Part shown: positions 1 through 5,758 of the stretch, in pieces
Numbering within the stretch: position 1 is the stretch's first letter
How the letters are laid out: each line of letters begins with the position of its first letter
Assembly: GCA_023247815.1 (NCBI GenBank)
Contig: JAHFFS010000078.1
Coordinates: 1-7,070 of the forward strand
Reading direction: 5' to 3'
DNA: 7,070 nucleotides
From: Candidatus Omnitrophota bacterium
Lineage (GTDB): Bacteria > Omnitrophota > Gorgyraeia > Zapsychrales > JANLHA01
Notes under the pieces: model-generated
The model's database searches: none
What the model was told of the DNA's origin: nothing
The model's input: only the letters and a program-made list of their open reading frames with translations
Program-made: the position numbers and the translations under genes

Positions 1-1
1 A

Positions 2-1063
2 ATTGTCGGGTTGCCTAACGTCGGGAAATCGACACTTTTCAATGCCTTGACCGGTGCCGGAGCGGCCGCGGAAAATTTCCCCTTTTGCACCATTGAGCCG
101 AATGTCGGGATTGTTCCGCTGCCGGACCTTCGATTGCCGAAACTCGTCGAGAAATTTCAAAGTGCGAAAATGACTCCATCGGGCATCCGTTTTGTTGATA
201 TTGCCGGTTTGGTGAAAGGGGCCAGCCAGGGGGAGGGTTTGGGGAATAAATTTTTGTCTCATATCCGCGCCGTCGATGCCATTGCCCACGTCGTGCGCTG
301 TTTTGAAGATGATAATGTCACGAATGTGTTGGGAAAAATCGATCCTTTATCGGCGGTTGAAATCATTGAAACCGAACTTCTGCTGGCCGATCTTCAGCAG
401 GCGCAAAAATCGGTTGACCGTCACCAGGGGGCAGCGAAATCAGGGGACAAAGTCGCGCGTGCTAAAGTGGAAGAATTGGAGCGGATCATCAAAGGTTTTA
501 ATGAAGGCCGATCAGCGCGGATGCTCAATGTGTCTGACGAACTGAATAAAGAATTTCAGTTTTTAACAGCAAAACCCATCGTCTATGTGGCCAATGTCGG
601 CGAGGATAATCCTCCAGAGGAATTGATCGCACCATTAAAGGAGCGGGCCAGGCTGGAAGGGGCCAAGGTCGTGGTTTTATCAACAAAGATTGAAGCGGAA
701 ATTATCGAACTTTCTTCGGAAGAACGAGCAAGTTATTATGAAGCAGCGGGTATCATTTCTCCTGGATTGACACGATTAGCGCAGGCCGGTAAAGAGCTTT
801 TGAAGTTGATTTGTTTTTTTACCGCCGGCCCGACGGAGTCGAGGGCTTGGTTGATCCCTCAGGGAACGATCGCTGTTAAGGCCGCGGGCAAGATCCACTC
901 GGATATGGAGCGGGGTTTTATCCGCGCGGAGGTTTACAAATACGATGACTTGATGAGATTAGGGACTTATCGGATGGTTCAAGAGAAGGGATTGGTATCG
1001 TTGGAAGGAAAAGATTATCAAGTGGCCGACGGGGATGTGGTTTATTTTCGATTCAGCGTTTGA
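2..1063 (+). CDS. ychF: Obg-family GTPase/ATPase YchF (5' end cut off)
   Basis: YchF/OLA1 is a cytoplasmic P-loop NTPase of the Obg family that binds ribosomes and is linked to translation and stress control. The reading frame is open at the left edge. The first visible residues run into the P-loop GLPNVGKST, which lies about ten residues into YchF proteins, so only some 8-10 codons are missing. The G3 region follows as DIAGLVKGASQGEGLGN, a near-signature of YchF. In the G4 position it has NVGE instead of the NKxD of true GTPases, the change associated with ATP preference in this subfamily. A coiled-coil insert lies near visible residues 125-175. The TGS domain fills the last 85 or so residues (FFTAGP, RAW, AAGKIHSDMERGFIRAEV) and ends in the typical FRFSV. 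The 353 visible residues fit the usual length of about 363. There is no frameshift. A 76-bp palindromic repeat begins just after the stop. Confidence 0.97.
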   Translation: MVGLPNVGKSTLFNALTGAGAAAENFPFCTIEPNVGIVPLPDLRLPKLVEKFQSAKMTPSGIRFVDIAGLVKGASQGEGLGNKFLSHIRAVDAIAHVVRCFEDDNVTNVLGKIDPLSAVEIIETELLLADLQQAQKSVDRHQGAAKSGDKVARAKVEELERIIKGFNEGRSARMLNVSDELNKEFQFLTAKPIVYVANVGEDNPPEELIAPLKERARLEGAKVVVLSTKIEAEIIELSSEERASYYEAAGIISPGLTRLAQAGKELLKLICFFTAGPTESRAWLIPQGTIAVKAAGKIHSDMERGFIRAEVYKYDDLMRLGTYRMVQEKGLVSLEGKDYQVADGDVVYFRFSV

Positions 1064-1072
1064 TAGAAATGA

Positions 1073-1148
1073 ATGTCATTGCGAGCCCGATAGGGCGAAG
1101 CAATCCTATTCGGGAAAGATTGCATTATCGTTGAAAGAGCAATGACAT
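1073..1148. repeat. 76-bp palindromic repeat element, REP/MITE-like
   Basis: The element is bounded by perfect 10-bp inverted repeats, ATGTCATTGC at 1073-1082 and GCAATGACAT at 1139-1148. Two smaller hairpins can form inside: GCCC-gata-GGGC (1085-1096) and GCAATC/GATTGC (1100-1105 with 1118-1123). It can therefore fold as a closing stem with two side arms. Its ends resemble dispersed intergenic repeats of the form TGTCATTGCGAG...GAAGCAATC that occur in many unrelated bacterial genomes; this is recalled, not searched. It occupies most of the 108-bp gap between ychF and the DUF2059 gene. It has no T-run, so it is not a standard terminator. It encodes no protein. Confidence 0.72.
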
Positions 1149-1171
1149 GACAAAAAGAAAGGACAAACGAT

Positions 1172-1699
1172 ATGGGGTTTCAGAAAATAATTTTTAGTGT
1201 TTTATTTTTTGGTGTTTTGTTTATTTCTGGAATTGGTTTTGCCCAGTCTGAAAGCGGCAGTGCCGCTCCACCCATCGCAGCGTCGGAAGATAAAGAAGCC
1301 AAGCTGGCGGACATCCGCGAGTTGGTGCGTCTCACCGGTGGTGGAAATATGGGGAAGCAGTTTATTGAGCAGATGATAAATTCGATGAAGACCACGTCCC
1401 CCAATGTCCCGGAGCAGTTCTGGAATGATTTTGTTTCTGAAATCAATGTTAAGGAATTGGAGGACCTCAACGTCCCGATTTATGACAAATATCTTGCGCA
1501 TGAGGACATCAAGGGTCTCATAGTTTTTTATCAATCGCCGCTGGGCCAGCGTTTTATTGGTGCCCTGCCGCAGATTATGCAAGAGGCTTATATGGTAGGA
1601 GAGAAGTGGGGAACTGATATCGCGGATAAGGTCATTCAAAGGATGAAGGAGAAAGGGTATTTGGAAAAGCAAAATGAAAAGTCTCTGGAAGCCAAATGA
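1172..1699 (+). CDS. Exported DUF2059 domain protein
   Basis: This is a 175-residue protein with a Sec signal peptide: basic K5, hydrophobic residues 6-22 and a likely cleavage after GFA at residue 24. It should be periplasmic or secreted in a Gram-negative cell. After a low-complexity linker (25-42), the rest is helical and matches DUF2059. KLADIRELVRLTGGGN is at 44-59, and the core at about 101-147 contains PIYDKYLAHEDIKGLIVFY, SPLGQ and LPQI. The biochemical role of DUF2059 is unknown. The start is supported by GAAAGGA at 1157-1163, eight bases upstream. The last 26 bases overlap the aldolase-dehydrogenase gene in another frame, so the two are probably co-transcribed and translationally coupled. 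I see no enzymatic motif. Family assignment is confident; function is not. Confidence 0.87.
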   Translation: MGFQKIIFSVLFFGVLFISGIGFAQSESGSAAPPIAASEDKEAKLADIRELVRLTGGGNMGKQFIEQMINSMKTTSPNVPEQFWNDFVSEINVKELEDLNVPIYDKYLAHEDIKGLIVFYQSPLGQRFIGALPQIMQEAYMVGEKWGTDIADKVIQRMKEKGYLEKQNEKSLEAK

Positions 1700-3644
1700 G
1701 GTAAAAAAAATTCAAGCGGATCTCTTGGCCTTGCGGGTTTACACGTCGCAGCTATTAGGCCGGGAATCGGATTTGGTCCTGCAAGGCGGTGGCAACACGT
1801 CGGTCAAGATCAAGATGAAAGATGATTTTGGCGACGAGCAAGATATTTTATTTGTGAAAGGCAGTGGCTGGGATTTGGCAACGATTGAAAAGCCGGGGTT
1901 TGCGCCAGTCAAGTTAGAGGCCCTCAAGCGGATGGCGGAGTTTGATCATTTGACCGACCGTGACATGGTCAGGATGCAGCGGGCGGCCATGTTGAATCCC
2001 AATGCCCCTAATCCATCGGTGGAGGCCATCCTGCACGCGATCATTCCATTTCGATTTGTCGATCATACCCATGCCGACGCGGTTGTTGCCGTGTCAAACA
2101 CGAAAGATGGCGAGAAAAGGATCAAAGAGATTTATGGGAAGCGCGTTTTGATCGTTCCTTATGTCATGCCAGGATTTATTTTGGCGAAAAAGATTTATGA
2201 AATGACAAAGTCACTTGATTGGTCTTCCATTGAAGGGATAGTCCTGCTTCAACACGGGATTTTTACGTTCAACGACGAGGCGAAGGATAGTTATCAGACG
2301 ATGATCCGGCTGGTCGACCAAGCGGAAAAATATTTAAAGAAGAAGGGGGCGGTCTTTTCGGTTCCTCGAACTGTTGAGTCAAAAATTGATTATAAAGTTT
2401 TGGCCCATATTCGTAAGGTCGTCTCTCAGGCGGCGAAGGCTTCGATGCTGGCAAAATGCGAATGCGCTGATGGACGGTTGATTTTCAGCCGGCGTAAAAA
2501 TCTTCGTGAGGTCGCGGGCCGAGGGCCGTTGACACCCGATCACGTGATCAGGACAAAACGGATCCCCGTCGTGATTAAGGATGATCCGGCCGGTGATGTC
2601 GCGAAATTTACGCGAGAATATCAAAAATATTTCAAGAAATACGCCAGGGATGAAAAGCCTCTTGATCCTTCCCCGCGTTGGGCCGTTTGGCCGGAGGTGG
2701 GAACGATTTGTTTTGGTCGAACTTTTCAAGAGGTTGAAATCGTCTCGGACATTTCTTTGCATACGATCCGGGCCATTGAAAGCGCGGAAAGGCTCGGCGG
2801 GTGGAATGCCCTTTCCGAAAAAGACATTTTTGAAATGGAATACTGGGATTTGGAACAGGCCAAATTGAAAAAGGTTGGTCTAGCTCCAGCCTTCTTGGGA
2901 AAGATTGTTTTGGTGACCGGGGCGGCCAGCGGGATCGGCCGTGCCTGTGTCGAGATTTTTAGGAGTCAGGGAGCGGTTGTGTCGGCGTTGGACTTGAATC
3001 CTTCTGTCAAAACGATTTTTGCGGACAAGGCGATTTTACCGATTTGCTGCGATGTCACCAAAATTAGTGATTTGCAAAAGGCGGTTGAATTGACCGTTTC
3101 TCGATTCGGCGGATTGGATGTCGTGGTTTCGAATGCTGGAACATTTCCCAGCAGTGAGCACATCGCGCAAATGCGGATGGAAACGTGGGAGAAGAGCCTG
3201 ACGGTGAATTTGAACAGTCATCAGCAACTGTTAAAGGAAACCATTCCGTATTTGAGTCTAGGGATTGATCCATCGGTCATCGTTGTTGGTTCAAAGAATG
3301 TGCCGGCTCCAGGTCCCGGTGCTTCAGCTTATTCTGTTGCTAAGGCAGGATTGACTCAATTGGCTAGGATCGCGGCATTGGAGTTGGCGCCATTGGGGAT
3401 TAGGGTCAATGTCGTGCACCCGAACGCTGTTTTCGATACCGGGATATGGACCAAGGATGTTTTGGCAAAACGAGCTAAGGCCTATGGAATGTCCGTCGAC
3501 GATTATAAAATAAGCAATCTGTTAAAAGTTGTTATCTCGGCAAAAGATGTCGCGGAGTTGATCGCGGTGATGGCAGGGACAGTTTTTTTAAAAACAACGG
3601 GCGCGCAAATTCCAATTGATGGTGGGAACGATCGCGTTATTTGA
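1674..3644 (+). CDS. Bifunctional class II aldolase / short-chain dehydrogenase (RhaEW/YuxG type)
   Basis: This 656-residue cytoplasmic fusion enzyme has a class II aldolase/adducin domain at about 15-225. Visible motifs are GGGNTS (38-43), KGSG (62-65), a likely catalytic Glu117 in PSVEAILH, and zinc ligands His131, His133 and His194. A linker follows, then a classical SDR domain at about 408-656 with TGAASGIG (415-422), NAG (487-489), Ser540 and the YSVAK pair Tyr553/Lys557. All key residues of both halves are present. Characterised family members (RhaEW, YuxG) cleave rhamnulose 1-phosphate to DHAP and L-lactaldehyde and then oxidise the lactaldehyde. No rhamnose isomerase, kinase or transporter is in the window, so the substrate is inferred only. 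The ATG at 1674 overlaps the upstream gene by 26 bp. It has a weak GGAA at 1663-1666, but its MKSLW start matches the family N-terminus as I remember it. Confidence 0.93.
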   Translation: MKSLWKPNEVKKIQADLLALRVYTSQLLGRESDLVLQGGGNTSVKIKMKDDFGDEQDILFVKGSGWDLATIEKPGFAPVKLEALKRMAEFDHLTDRDMVRMQRAAMLNPNAPNPSVEAILHAIIPFRFVDHTHADAVVAVSNTKDGEKRIKEIYGKRVLIVPYVMPGFILAKKIYEMTKSLDWSSIEGIVLLQHGIFTFNDEAKDSYQTMIRLVDQAEKYLKKKGAVFSVPRTVESKIDYKVLAHIRKVVSQAAKASMLAKCECADGRLIFSRRKNLREVAGRGPLTPDHVIRTKRIPVVIKDDPAGDVAKFTREYQKYFKKYARDEKPLDPSPRWAVWPEVGTICFGRTFQEVEIVSDISLHTIRAIESAERLGGWNALSEKDIFEMEYWDLEQAKLKKVGLAPAFLGKIVLVTGAASGIGRACVEIFRSQGAVVSALDLNPSVKTIFADKAILPICCDVTKISDLQKAVELTVSRFGGLDVVVSNAGTFPSSEHIAQMRMETWEKSLTVNLNSHQQLLKETIPYLSLGIDPSVIVVGSKNVPAPGPGASAYSVAKAGLTQLARIAALELAPLGIRVNVVHPNAVFDTGIWTKDVLAKRAKAYGMSVDDYKISNLLKVVISAKDVAELIAVMAGTVFLKTTGAQIPIDGGNDRVI

Positions 3645-3671
3645 GTGACGTGAAGCTAACAGGATGGAAGT

Positions 3672-4490
3672 TTACTCAAGATTTTTTGGTTCAAGAAATT
3701 TTGCCAGCGTTTTGACGTAACTGTAGTCATCATAAGTACCGATGTAATTGGTCGCTCCGGCCTTTAATAATTCATTGATTTCGATAATGAAGGCCAAATC
3801 TCGCTTATTAACTTGTTTTGCAGCCTCGCCAAAACTAAAGCCAATGATGGGTTTACCCTCAGCTTGTGGCAGTTCACGCAGAAGTTTGGTTAATTCATAA
3901 GCTTTGACCCCGTTTAAGACGGTATCAATGAAAATGATGTCTGGATCCCAATGAATGGTTTTGGCTAAGGCATCTGATTTTGTGATCGCGAAGTCGATCC
4001 GATAACCGGCCTTTTCCGTTTGTTCAACCATTTTACGTATAACATTCATTTTTCCACCAATGATCAATACTGTTTTTGTTGCTTTTTGAGCAACTTTCCT
4101 TATCGTTGATTGTTTAGCATGGATGGTGTCAAAAATGGTGTTGATTTTATCGATCATTTCCTGCGGTGAAAATGGTTTGGCCATAAAACCCTCAACTCCA
4201 ACGACATTGAAAGAGTCTTCCATGTGACTACGACCGGAAACGATGAGGACAGGAATGTTAAGAGTTTCGTCATCGGTCTTAAGTTTTTTATAGAAGTTAA
4301 ACCCATCTAGGCCCGGCATGAGCGCATCGGCGATAATAAGATCGGGGCTGTTTCTTTTTGCCATCTCAAAACCAAGGAGACCGTTGGGAGCGATGCTGGT
4401 TTCAAATCCGCGCTTTTTTAAAAGCGTCTCCGTGATCTGCGCGGTTTCTCTTTCGTCTTCGATGATGAGGATTTTTTTGATGCGGTTCAT
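3672..4490 (-). CDS. Stand-alone response regulator with two receiver domains, the second degenerate
   Basis: This is a 272-residue cytoplasmic signalling protein. Receiver 1 (about 5-123) is complete: acidic pair Glu11/Asp12, phospho-acceptor Asp55 in LIIADALMPGLDG, Ser85 and the KPF lysine Lys105. A basic linker (about 124-137) leads to a second receiver-like domain (about 138-268). That domain starts VLIIGGKMN in place of an acidic pair. It keeps Asp189 in IFIDTVLNG and Ser219 but has NYIGTYDD where the conserved lysine is expected. It probably cannot be phosphorylated normally and may serve in dimerisation or partner binding. There is no DNA-binding, GGDEF, EAL or HD output domain and no histidine kinase nearby, so output must go through protein contacts. 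The stop faces the aldolase gene across 27 bp without an obvious terminator. No Shine-Dalgarno precedes the ATG. Confidence 0.88.
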   Translation of the reverse strand: MNRIKKILIIEDERETAQITETLLKKRGFETSIAPNGLLGFEMAKRNSPDLIIADALMPGLDGFNFYKKLKTDDETLNIPVLIVSGRSHMEDSFNVVGVEGFMAKPFSPQEMIDKINTIFDTIHAKQSTIRKVAQKATKTVLIIGGKMNVIRKMVEQTEKAGYRIDFAITKSDALAKTIHWDPDIIFIDTVLNGVKAYELTKLLRELPQAEGKPIIGFSFGEAAKQVNKRDLAFIIEINELLKAGATNYIGTYDDYSYVKTLAKFLEPKNLE

Positions 4491-4501
4491 GGTAAAAACA
4501 T

Positions 4502-4510
4502 TCTATACCA
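4502..4510 (-). promoter_or_regulatory. Possible extended -10 promoter of the response regulator gene
   Basis: On the reverse strand the bases TGGTATAGA form an extended -10 element, TG-N-TATAGA, with the hexamer at 4507-4502. No good -35 lies at normal spacing, as is usual for extended -10 promoters. Transcription would begin near 4495, about five bases before the ATG at 4490. Together with the missing Shine-Dalgarno this suggests a nearly leaderless mRNA. It is a pattern match only. Confidence 0.33.
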
Positions 4511-4578
4511 CGAACTGATCTTTAGGTAATGAATTGTTGGATTTTTAGCGGGATTCCGACGCTTTATGGAAAATGGCT

Positions 4579-4606
4579 TTGATGAACATTAAGTATTTGT
4601 TATACT
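4579..4606 (+). promoter_or_regulatory. Probable sigma-70-type promoter of the TPR lipoprotein gene
   Basis: TTGATG at 4579-4584 and TATACT at 4601-4606 are separated by 16 bases, close to the TTGACA/TATAAT consensus. A transcript would start near 4613 and have a leader of about 43 bases before the ATG at 4656. The site lies in the 165-bp divergent region between the response regulator and the lipoprotein gene. I see no strong operator-like palindrome in the rest of that region. Confidence 0.48.
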
Positions 4607-4643
4607 ACCATTTAATGAAAATTTAAACATGTTGCTCTTATTT

Positions 4644-4650
4644 GGGGAGG
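4644..4650 (+). promoter_or_regulatory. Strong Shine-Dalgarno that fixes the TPR lipoprotein start
   Basis: GGGGAGG lies five bases before the ATG at 4656. An ATG in the same frame at 4629 has no such site before it and would place nine extra residues, including a Glu, ahead of the signal peptide. The site therefore favours 4656. Confidence 0.7.
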
Positions 4651-4655
4651 GAAGG

Positions 4656-5003
4656 ATGGCTAAAGGTAACTCGGTATGGATGCTTTTTTTGATTTTGGCG
4701 TGTGTTTGTGTCGTTAGCGGTTGTAAAGATTTGAAAGGCATATGGATAGACTCTCAGGCCCAGCGGGCGACCGATAATAATCAGTTTGATAAGGCGGTTT
4801 CATTATATCAACAATTGATTGATATGGAACCGGATAATTATAGCAATTATTGGAATTTGGCATCGGTCTATTTAAAAAAGAAGGATGTCAAAATGGTAGA
4901 AAAACAGCTTGTAAAAATTCGTTCATTGAAAGAAGACGAAGTTGCTGATGATTTGGAAAAAGCTTTGAAGAAATTGAAAGATGAACTAAAAAAAGGAAAA
5001 TGA
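4656..5003 (+). CDS. Small TPR-containing lipoprotein
   Basis: Read from the ATG at 4656, this is a 115-residue protein with a lipoprotein signal peptide: Lys3, hydrophobic residues 7-20 and lipobox V-S-G-C with the acylated Cys at 23. Asp does not directly follow the Cys (Lys is +2), so outer-membrane sorting is possible but unproven. The mature part is one or two tetratricopeptide repeats. Residues 33-60 (A-N-N-Q-F-D-K-A, LYQQLIDMEPDN) form a clear TPR and 61-90 (YWNLASVYLKKKD) a second, looser one. A lysine-rich helical tail follows. TPR lipoproteins commonly act as scaffolds for envelope protein complexes; no specific partner can be read here. It has its own likely promoter and stands 49 bp before tRNA-Ser, with no clear terminator between them. 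No gene symbol is justified. Confidence 0.85.
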   Translation: MAKGNSVWMLFLILACVCVVSGCKDLKGIWIDSQAQRATDNNQFDKAVSLYQQLIDMEPDNYSNYWNLASVYLKKKDVKMVEKQLVKIRSLKEDEVADDLEKALKKLKDELKKGK

Positions 5004-5005
5004 TC

Positions 5006-5034
5006 TTGCCTTTCTTGGCGAACGGCAATACAGT
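5006..5034 (+). promoter_or_regulatory. Weak candidate promoter for tRNA-Ser
   Basis: TTGCCT at 5006-5011 and TACAGT at 5029-5034 are 17 bases apart and match the -35 and -10 consensus at four of six positions each. A start near 5041 would give a short leader before the tRNA at 5053. The tRNA could equally be transcribed from the lipoprotein promoter, since no terminator is evident in between. Confidence 0.28.
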
Positions 5035-5052
5035 ATTCACTTCAGAATTTTG

Positions 5053-5141
5053 GGAGAGGTGGCCGAGCGGTTCAAGGCGCACGCCTGGAGAGCGTGTTCC
5101 CTGTTAACACGGGGTCATGAGTTCGAATCTCATCCTCTCCG
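5053..5141 (+). tRNA. tRNA-Ser (anticodon GGA)
   Basis: The sequence folds into a complete class II tRNA. The acceptor stem is GGAGAGG (5053-5059) with CCTCTCC (5134-5140) and G5141 as discriminator. The D stem is GCC/GGC (5062-5064 with 5076-5078). The anticodon stem is CACGC/GCGTG with the loop at 5085-5091 and anticodon GGA at 5087-5089, reading UCC and UCU. A long variable arm of about six pairs (5099-5104 with 5109-5114) is diagnostic of tRNA-Ser among such anticodons. The T stem ATGAG/CTCAT carries the loop TTCGAAT. The 3' CCA is not encoded, because the next bases are TGT, so the cell must add it. Downstream lie two hairpins and a protein gene in the same direction. Confidence 0.97.
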
Positions 5142-5143
5142 TG

Positions 5144-5160
5144 TTTTTGCGAAGCAAAGA
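5144..5160 (+). repeat. Short hairpin with GAA triloop just after tRNA-Ser
   Basis: TTTTTGC (5144-5150) pairs with GCAAAGA (5154-5160) around a GAA loop, seven pairs including one G-T. It begins two bases after the tRNA discriminator. The T-run is on the 5' side, so it is not a standard terminator in the forward direction. It might help 3'-end processing of the tRNA transcript, or be part of a repeat element with the next hairpin. Confidence 0.4.
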
Positions 5161-5172
5161 AATGGAGCATGC

Positions 5173-5201
5173 CCACCGTAGAAACGTTATTTCTGCGGTG
5201 G
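5173..5201. repeat. 12-bp inverted repeat (strong hairpin) between tRNA-Ser and the unknown gene
   Basis: CCACCGTAGAAA (5173-5184) is the reverse complement of TTTCTGCGGTGG (5190-5201) except for one position that can form a G-T pair. The loop is CGTTA. No T-run follows, so it is not a typical intrinsic terminator. It sits 26 bases before the start of the downstream gene and could be a repeat insertion, an mRNA-stabilising or attenuating hairpin, or a processing signal for the tRNA-mRNA transcript. The frame of the downstream gene stays open through it, but an upstream start is not favoured. Confidence 0.6.
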
Positions 5202-5217
5202 ACTCTCGCCATGGAAC

Positions 5218-5223
5218 AGGTGA
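5218..5223 (+). promoter_or_regulatory. Shine-Dalgarno that decides the start of the unknown gene
   Basis: AGGTGA at 5218-5223 precedes the ATG at 5228 at normal spacing. Two earlier in-frame ATGs exist, at 5117 inside the tRNA T arm and at 5162 before the strong hairpin. Neither has a convincing ribosome-binding site, so 5228 is preferred. Confidence 0.6.
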
Positions 5224-5227
5224 AAAG

Positions 5228-5758
5228 ATGGATTTGGAGAAAATTTGGCAGAAGGCCTTAAGCAATACCGAAATCATTCGTCCGCGGGTTCAGGGACTCA
5301 TGACTTTCAGTGACACGAATGTGCCGTACATCTTATTGTCGGAATCCTCGATCAATGTCGGTGACACTGTGGTCCGCAAAGGGGAAGTGGTGGTCAAGCG
5401 TCCGGCTTTGATTTTACCTCCCAACAATCCACAATTTTCCGGTTTTGATTTTGAAAAAGATGTGGCGCAGGAAAATCAGTTCATCAATTTTTTGCTTGTG
5501 CGCGGGATCAACATCCCGTCCTTGGGTTATAACAACAGAACCGATTCGTTGGATATTTTCGAGGGGAAGTTAAGCAAGGCGATCGATCATTATCAGCAGG
5601 AATTGCAGATGAAGGAAAATGTTTACTCCGGGTTAGTGGCCGGGCCGGAAGACTGCTGGCAGTTTTCTATCCTCATTTTTATCTGTTCGCAGATTTTTAA
5701 AAACGCGCAGACCGATCTTCGGAATCTCCTTGATGAGCATAAGAAGAACCATCTATAG
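5228..5758 (+). CDS. Conserved-looking protein of unknown function, coupled to the M16 protease gene
   Basis: I do not recognise a named domain in this 176-residue protein. It has no signal peptide and starts with an amphipathic helix (MDLEKIWQKAL), so it is probably cytoplasmic. Residues 31-67 look like beta strands (PYILLSES, GDTVVRKGEVVVKRPALILPP), possibly a small barrel or sandwich. Residues 78-90 and 110-130 look helical. The C-terminal part has a GPEDCW motif (139-144), a hydrophobic stretch (145-157) and a charged helix ending in HKKNHL. The hydrophobic stretch is short and more like a buried helix than a membrane span. The sequence is compositionally normal, with an intact frame and a good Shine-Dalgarno, so it is a real gene. 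Its end overlaps the M16 protease by 26 bp, which implies co-expression. Function should not be guessed beyond that link. Confidence 0.8.
   Translation: MDLEKIWQKALSNTEIIRPRVQGLMTFSDTNVPYILLSESSINVGDTVVRKGEVVVKRPALILPPNNPQFSGFDFEKDVAQENQFINFLLVRGINIPSLGYNNRTDSLDIFEGKLSKAIDHYQQELQMKENVYSGLVAGPEDCWQFSILIFICSQIFKNAQTDLRNLLDEHKKNHL

Noticed and set aside
1180..1672. Long reverse-strand open frames across the DUF2059 gene
   Set aside because: They lie wholly opposite a gene with a clear family match and signal peptide, and their translations show no domain.
3645..3671. Bidirectional terminator between the convergent aldolase and response regulator genes
   Set aside because: The 27 bases contain no convincing stem and no T-run.
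4629..4655. Earlier start of the TPR lipoprotein at ATG 4629
   Set aside because: The strong GGGGAGG at 4644-4650 serves the ATG at 4656, and that start gives a normal lipoprotein signal peptide.
5006..5028. TTGCC...GGCAA hairpin after the lipoprotein gene as a terminator
   Set aside because: The stem is only five pairs with a 13-base loop and has no T-run after it.
5117..5227. Extension of the unknown gene upstream to ATG 5117 or 5162
   Set aside because: 5117 lies inside the tRNA-Ser T arm. The stretch from 5162 crosses the 12-bp hairpin, and neither start has a good ribosome-binding site, whereas 5228 has AGGTGA.
5053..5227. Integration site of a mobile element at tRNA-Ser
   Set aside because: There is no integrase gene and no repeat of the tRNA 3' end anywhere in the window.
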